Made by a program: the position numbers and the translations under genes | DNA from: Cryptomeria japonica | Taxonomy: Eukaryota; Streptophyta; Pinopsida; Cupressales; Cupressaceae | DNA: 64,000 bases | Assembly: GCF_030272615.1 (NCBI RefSeq) | Contig: NC_081413.1 | Coordinates: 604,686,709-604,750,708 of the forward strand | Direction: 5' to 3' | Shown: positions 61,162 to 64,000 of the stretch, in pieces | Numbering within the stretch: the stretch's first letter is position 1 | Layout: the number at the start of each line of letters is the position of its first letter | Notes under the pieces: model-generated | The model's input: only the letters and a program-made list of their open reading frames with translations | Database searches by the model: none | Told to the model about the DNA's origin: nothing

Positions 61162-61916
61162 GTACTAGTTTTATGTTTTTTGGAAAATGTTTTGGATTCG
61201 TTTCGGTATAACTATTCGATTTTGAGTAGATGAGCAGCCCGGTAGTAATATTCTATAGATTGAAAACAAATAATGAAGGAAACAGGGGAGTGATAGACAG
61301 AGCAAAAACAGAGTAGAGCCAAAAACATAGACATTTCTATTTGTTTAAAACAAAATATTACATCTGAGCTTCAGCTCTTCGTGCATAAACATAATCTAAA
61401 ACATTGTAGACTAGACATTCCATTTTCTTAGTACTAAAAGCTAATTTACTCATAAAACTCCAGACTGAGAAACTTCGGCCACTTCTGCCCCTATCCTTGC
61501 TGTACCTGCTATTTCTTTTTTTCCAATACGAGAGACTTCTGTACTCTTCTATATACTTTCAACAAATAAAGGGAAAAACAAATATTAAATTACATTTAAG
61601 CAACCCTCAAATTATGTGAAATCTGCAACTAGGACAGTTGACAGTTGAGTGAAATCAAACCCAATATCACTCAAATCGTCCTTCATTTCTCTTCTGCAAT
61701 GCCAAAGGATATGCCTGTAAAATGCTTCTGGAAAATGCATACGGAGAAAGTTTGATATGATTGCATAGGTTGGGATTTTTTCTCCAACAAATATGTCTAC
61801 ACATTTTAATCGAGAAATGAGCACTGTGAATACAACTAAGGTACACCCAGTTTCATTTCTAACTAAACAAAATCAACACTGAAAACATATTGAGCAATGA
61901 AATTTTATGTGCGCAG
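61162..61916 (+). other. Laccase intron 4, 755 bases
   Basis: GTACTAG to TGTGCGCAG. No gene is supported inside; a 70-codon minus-strand frame lacks any motif. Confidence 0.85.
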
Positions 61917-62859
61917 GAACAAGAAGGTTCGCTGTACAACAGGGAAAAACCTATCTTCTTCGTATTGTTAATGCTGCAGTAAATAATCACCTTTTTTTAA
62001 AGGTTGCTTCACACAATCTTACAGTGGTATGCGTGGATGCCTCCTACACAAAGCCATACACAACTGACATTCTCATGTTAACATCCGGTCAGACTACTGA
62101 CGTTCTTCTAACTGCCAATCAAGTGAAAGCCAAATACTATATTGCGGCCAAAGTATACACTATACAGGATGAAGGAAATTTCGATAACACCACAACAACC
62201 GCCATTATGAGCTACGTGGGTTCTAATGCATCTGCTACTCCAATCTGTCCAGAGCTTCCAATATACAACGACACTGCAACTGTGACCACCTTTAGCCGAG
62301 CCTTAAGAAGCTTGGCTTCACAGGAGCATCCGGTGGACGTTCCCCGAAGCATAAGCGACAGTAGCATCATAACTGTATGACTAGGTTTACTTCCTTGTGC
62401 CACCGGGGCTACCTGTGGTGGCCCTGAAAATAACACACTGAGTGCCAGTATGAACACCATATCTTTTGTGCTGCCAAAAGTTTACCATTCTGCAAGCTTT
62501 TCACTTCCACATTGATGATGTTTATACCACTGACTTTCCTTCACATCCACCAGTTGTGTTTGATTATACTGGGGATGTAGACAAAACTCTGTGGGCGCCA
62601 ATTTCTGGCACAAAAGTGAAAGTGATTGAATATAATGCCACAGTTCAGATTGTGTTCCAGGGAACCAACATCTTCCAAGAAGACAACCATCCAATGCATA
62701 TTCATGGTTATGACTTTTATGTTGTATGAGAGGGTTTTGGTAATTATAACAATGAAACAGATCCGAGCTCTTTCAATCTGGTCCATCCGCCTCAACGAAA
62801 TACTGTAGGGGTTCCTGTCAATGGATGGACTGCTGTCAGATTCAAAGCTAGCAATCCAG
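61917..62859 (+). pseudogene. Laccase exon 5: second and third cupredoxin domains, three lesions
   Basis: Encodes KTYLLRIVNAAVNNHLFLKV, VDASYTKPYTTD, SGQTTDVLLTANQ and ALRSLASQEHPVDVP. A TGA at 62378-62380 stands where the LGLLPCATGATCGG block should begin with Gly. A frame change at about 62477-62480 precedes FTILQAFHFHIDDVYTTDFP. HPMHIHGYDFYVV is followed by a second TGA (62727-62729), again at a Gly position, before EGFGNYN. The frame then stays open to [17 protein letters not shown] and the GTAATAAA donor. Confidence 0.95.
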
Positions 62860-62968
62860 GTAATAAACAGAGTGACAGTTTTCTCATTATTGTAGATATG
62901 ATACATGGCTTGAAATTTAAATTTGGAAAATGTGTATGGGATACTGAAGGATTGTTGGATTTGTGCAG

Positions 62969-63099
62969 GTGTTTGGTTCGTACATTGTCACTTTGATGAT
63001 CATGTAACATGGGGGTTGAGCATGTTTTTTCAAGTGAAGAACGGTCCCAGCAAGCTCGAAAGTTTGAAAGGTCCTCCTAATGACCTTCCGGAATGCTAG
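62969..63099 (+). pseudogene. Laccase exon 6: C-terminal copper motif
   Basis: After a 109-base intron, [20 protein letters not shown] continues to LPEC-stop at 63097-63099. HCH supplies the Cys-His electron path from the type 1 to the trinuclear copper site. Plant laccases usually read HCHLEVH or HCHFDVH; here it is HCHFDDH. Open throughout. Confidence 0.95.
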
Positions 63100-63292
63100 A
63101 GCAAATTATAGCATCAGAAAAATAATTTTGGTGTTAATCACCATAGCGTGCTGTGAATTTTACTTAGAGACTATATGTAAACTAATTCGTCCATAAGATT
63201 TAGCGAGTGATGTATAGCATTAGAAAGCAAGGATAAAGCTTATCCTTATCTTTTTAGTTCATATATATTATCTCATTGTGTTTTCTAAAGTT

Positions 63293-63298
63293 AATAAA
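63293..63298 (+). terminator. Putative laccase polyadenylation signal
   Basis: AATAAA about 195 bases after the stop codon, followed by AT-rich sequence. Confidence 0.55.
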
Positions 63299-63380
63299 AT
63301 GAAATTATGGTTTCATGAGTATTTATTGGAAGTACCTTCAGTGAAATTATGTTCCAAAAAAAATTAAAGAGAATATTTTC

Positions 63381-63599
63381 TGATATTACTTGTTAGAAAA
63401 GTGAAATAAATAAGATTACAAATGTTTTAGAATAAAAAATTATTTGAAATTTAAAATATATATTTTTAATATTAAAAAATTATAAAAATTAACGAACATA
63501 TTATAAAAAAAATCTATAAAATAGATTTTGCTACTATATATGCGTTCTCTATAGTTGCTAGATCTGGTCACCTTTCTAGAGTTTTTGTTACTATTTGTG
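63381..63599. repeat. Dispersed repeat, copy 2
   Basis: Similar to 37251-37450, in the same orientation. Starts about 80 bases after the laccase polyadenylation signal. Confidence 0.7.
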
Positions 63600-64000
63600 A
63601 AGAGGAAAATTTGATTTCACAATTTGCGACATAGAAGGAGAAATCATCAAATCAAATTTTGTTCTTGGGAGAGAAATTTCTTTGCATTCAAAAGAGGGAG
63701 GGGAATCTACTAGATTAATCACAAATCAGATAAAGACTGAATACTAAGTGGATTGACTGATTATGATGTGTTTTTACCTCTTTTATAAGTTTTTTATCGT
63801 GCTTAAATTGAAGACAAAATTGAGATAATACTGAGCTACAGGTTTAGAATTTTATCATGCACCAGGATCTGAATAATATAAGCTAACTTGGATCTGCCCT
63901 ACGAAAATGCCCCGAAAAAGCATGGATTGTGGTGCTTTCTCTTAGTCCTTCGATTTTTTCGCACACCAAAAAGGATTGTTCCATCTCTATGTCTGAAGCT
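63600..64000. other. No recognisable gene
   Basis: AT-rich sequence to the window end with no supported feature. Confidence 0.4.

Larger units (their letters stand above)
48021..63099 (+). pseudogene. Laccase (multicopper oxidase) pseudogene split by a Copia insertion
   Basis: Plant laccases are secreted blue copper enzymes that oxidise monolignols and other phenols in the cell wall. Six exons with GT/AG introns are visible: 48021-48131, 48531-48682, 48754-48869 plus 58328-58455, 61033-61161, 61917-62859 and 62969-63099. Exon 2 (152 bases) and exon 4 (129 bases) have the canonical plant laccase sizes. Exon 3 without the insert is 244 bases, one short of the usual 245. Copper-site motifs are present: HWHG at the exon 2/3 junction, WWHAHVSW in exon 3, HPMHIHGY in exon 5 and HCHFDDH in exon 6. 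Lesions: a one-base loss in exon 3 near 48798, the 9.45-kb Copia C insertion, TGA at 62378 and 62727 (both where laccases have Gly), and a frame change at about 62477-62480. Start is the first ATG of a signal-peptide exon. A functional relative probably exists elsewhere in the genome. Confidence 0.95.

Noticed and set aside
61612-61824. 70-codon minus-strand frame in laccase intron 4
   Set aside because: No motif or conserved context; falls inside a well-defined intron.

Overview
The window is AT-rich plant nuclear DNA, about one third G+C, dominated by decayed transposable elements. The only host gene I can support is a broken multicopper oxidase (laccase) with the canonical plant laccase exon pattern. 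The element families, the kilobase-scale laccase intron and the very low gene density suggest a seed plant with a large repeat-rich genome, perhaps a conifer. The species is an inference and cannot be settled from this window.

Layout. About 2.7-11 kb holds a decayed CACTA (En/Spm) DNA transposon on the minus strand: a tnp2 transposase pseudogene (about 6.7-10.9 kb), then a SET-domain gene remnant (4.8-5.5 kb), then a Transposase_24-like second gene in exon pieces (2.7-4.65 kb). From 11 to 15.7 kb there is no recognisable gene, but there is a striking 0.66 kb tract almost without G. Copia element A (15742-23092, plus strand) and its relative Copia B (29887-37218, plus strand) are complete in layout (LTR, primer site, polyprotein, polypurine tract, LTR) and riddled with stops. 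Between them lie a 5' LTR plus gag fragment of another Copia (D, 25.1-26.5 kb, minus strand) and an uncharacterised degenerate reading frame that B interrupts. A solo LTR lies at 37492-38283. From 38.3 to 47.9 kb there is only AT-rich or purine-rich repeat-like DNA.

The laccase pseudogene runs from 48021 to 63099. Its six exons, all with GT/AG introns, are recognisable. Exon 3 is split by Copia C (48870-58322, minus strand), which is flanked by a perfect 5-bp target duplication. Separate lesions (one frameshift in exon 3; two TGA stops and a frameshift in exon 5) also disable it.

The most interesting signal is shared by otherwise different elements. The LTRs of A, B, C and the solo LTR each carry, just inside the 3' end, a short hairpin whose C-rich loop is conserved while the stem sequence changes on both sides so that pairing is kept. 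A second conserved block lies upstream of it. LTR comparison by eye suggests that C is the youngest insertion (about 3% difference in the part compared) and that A and B are older (about 10%).
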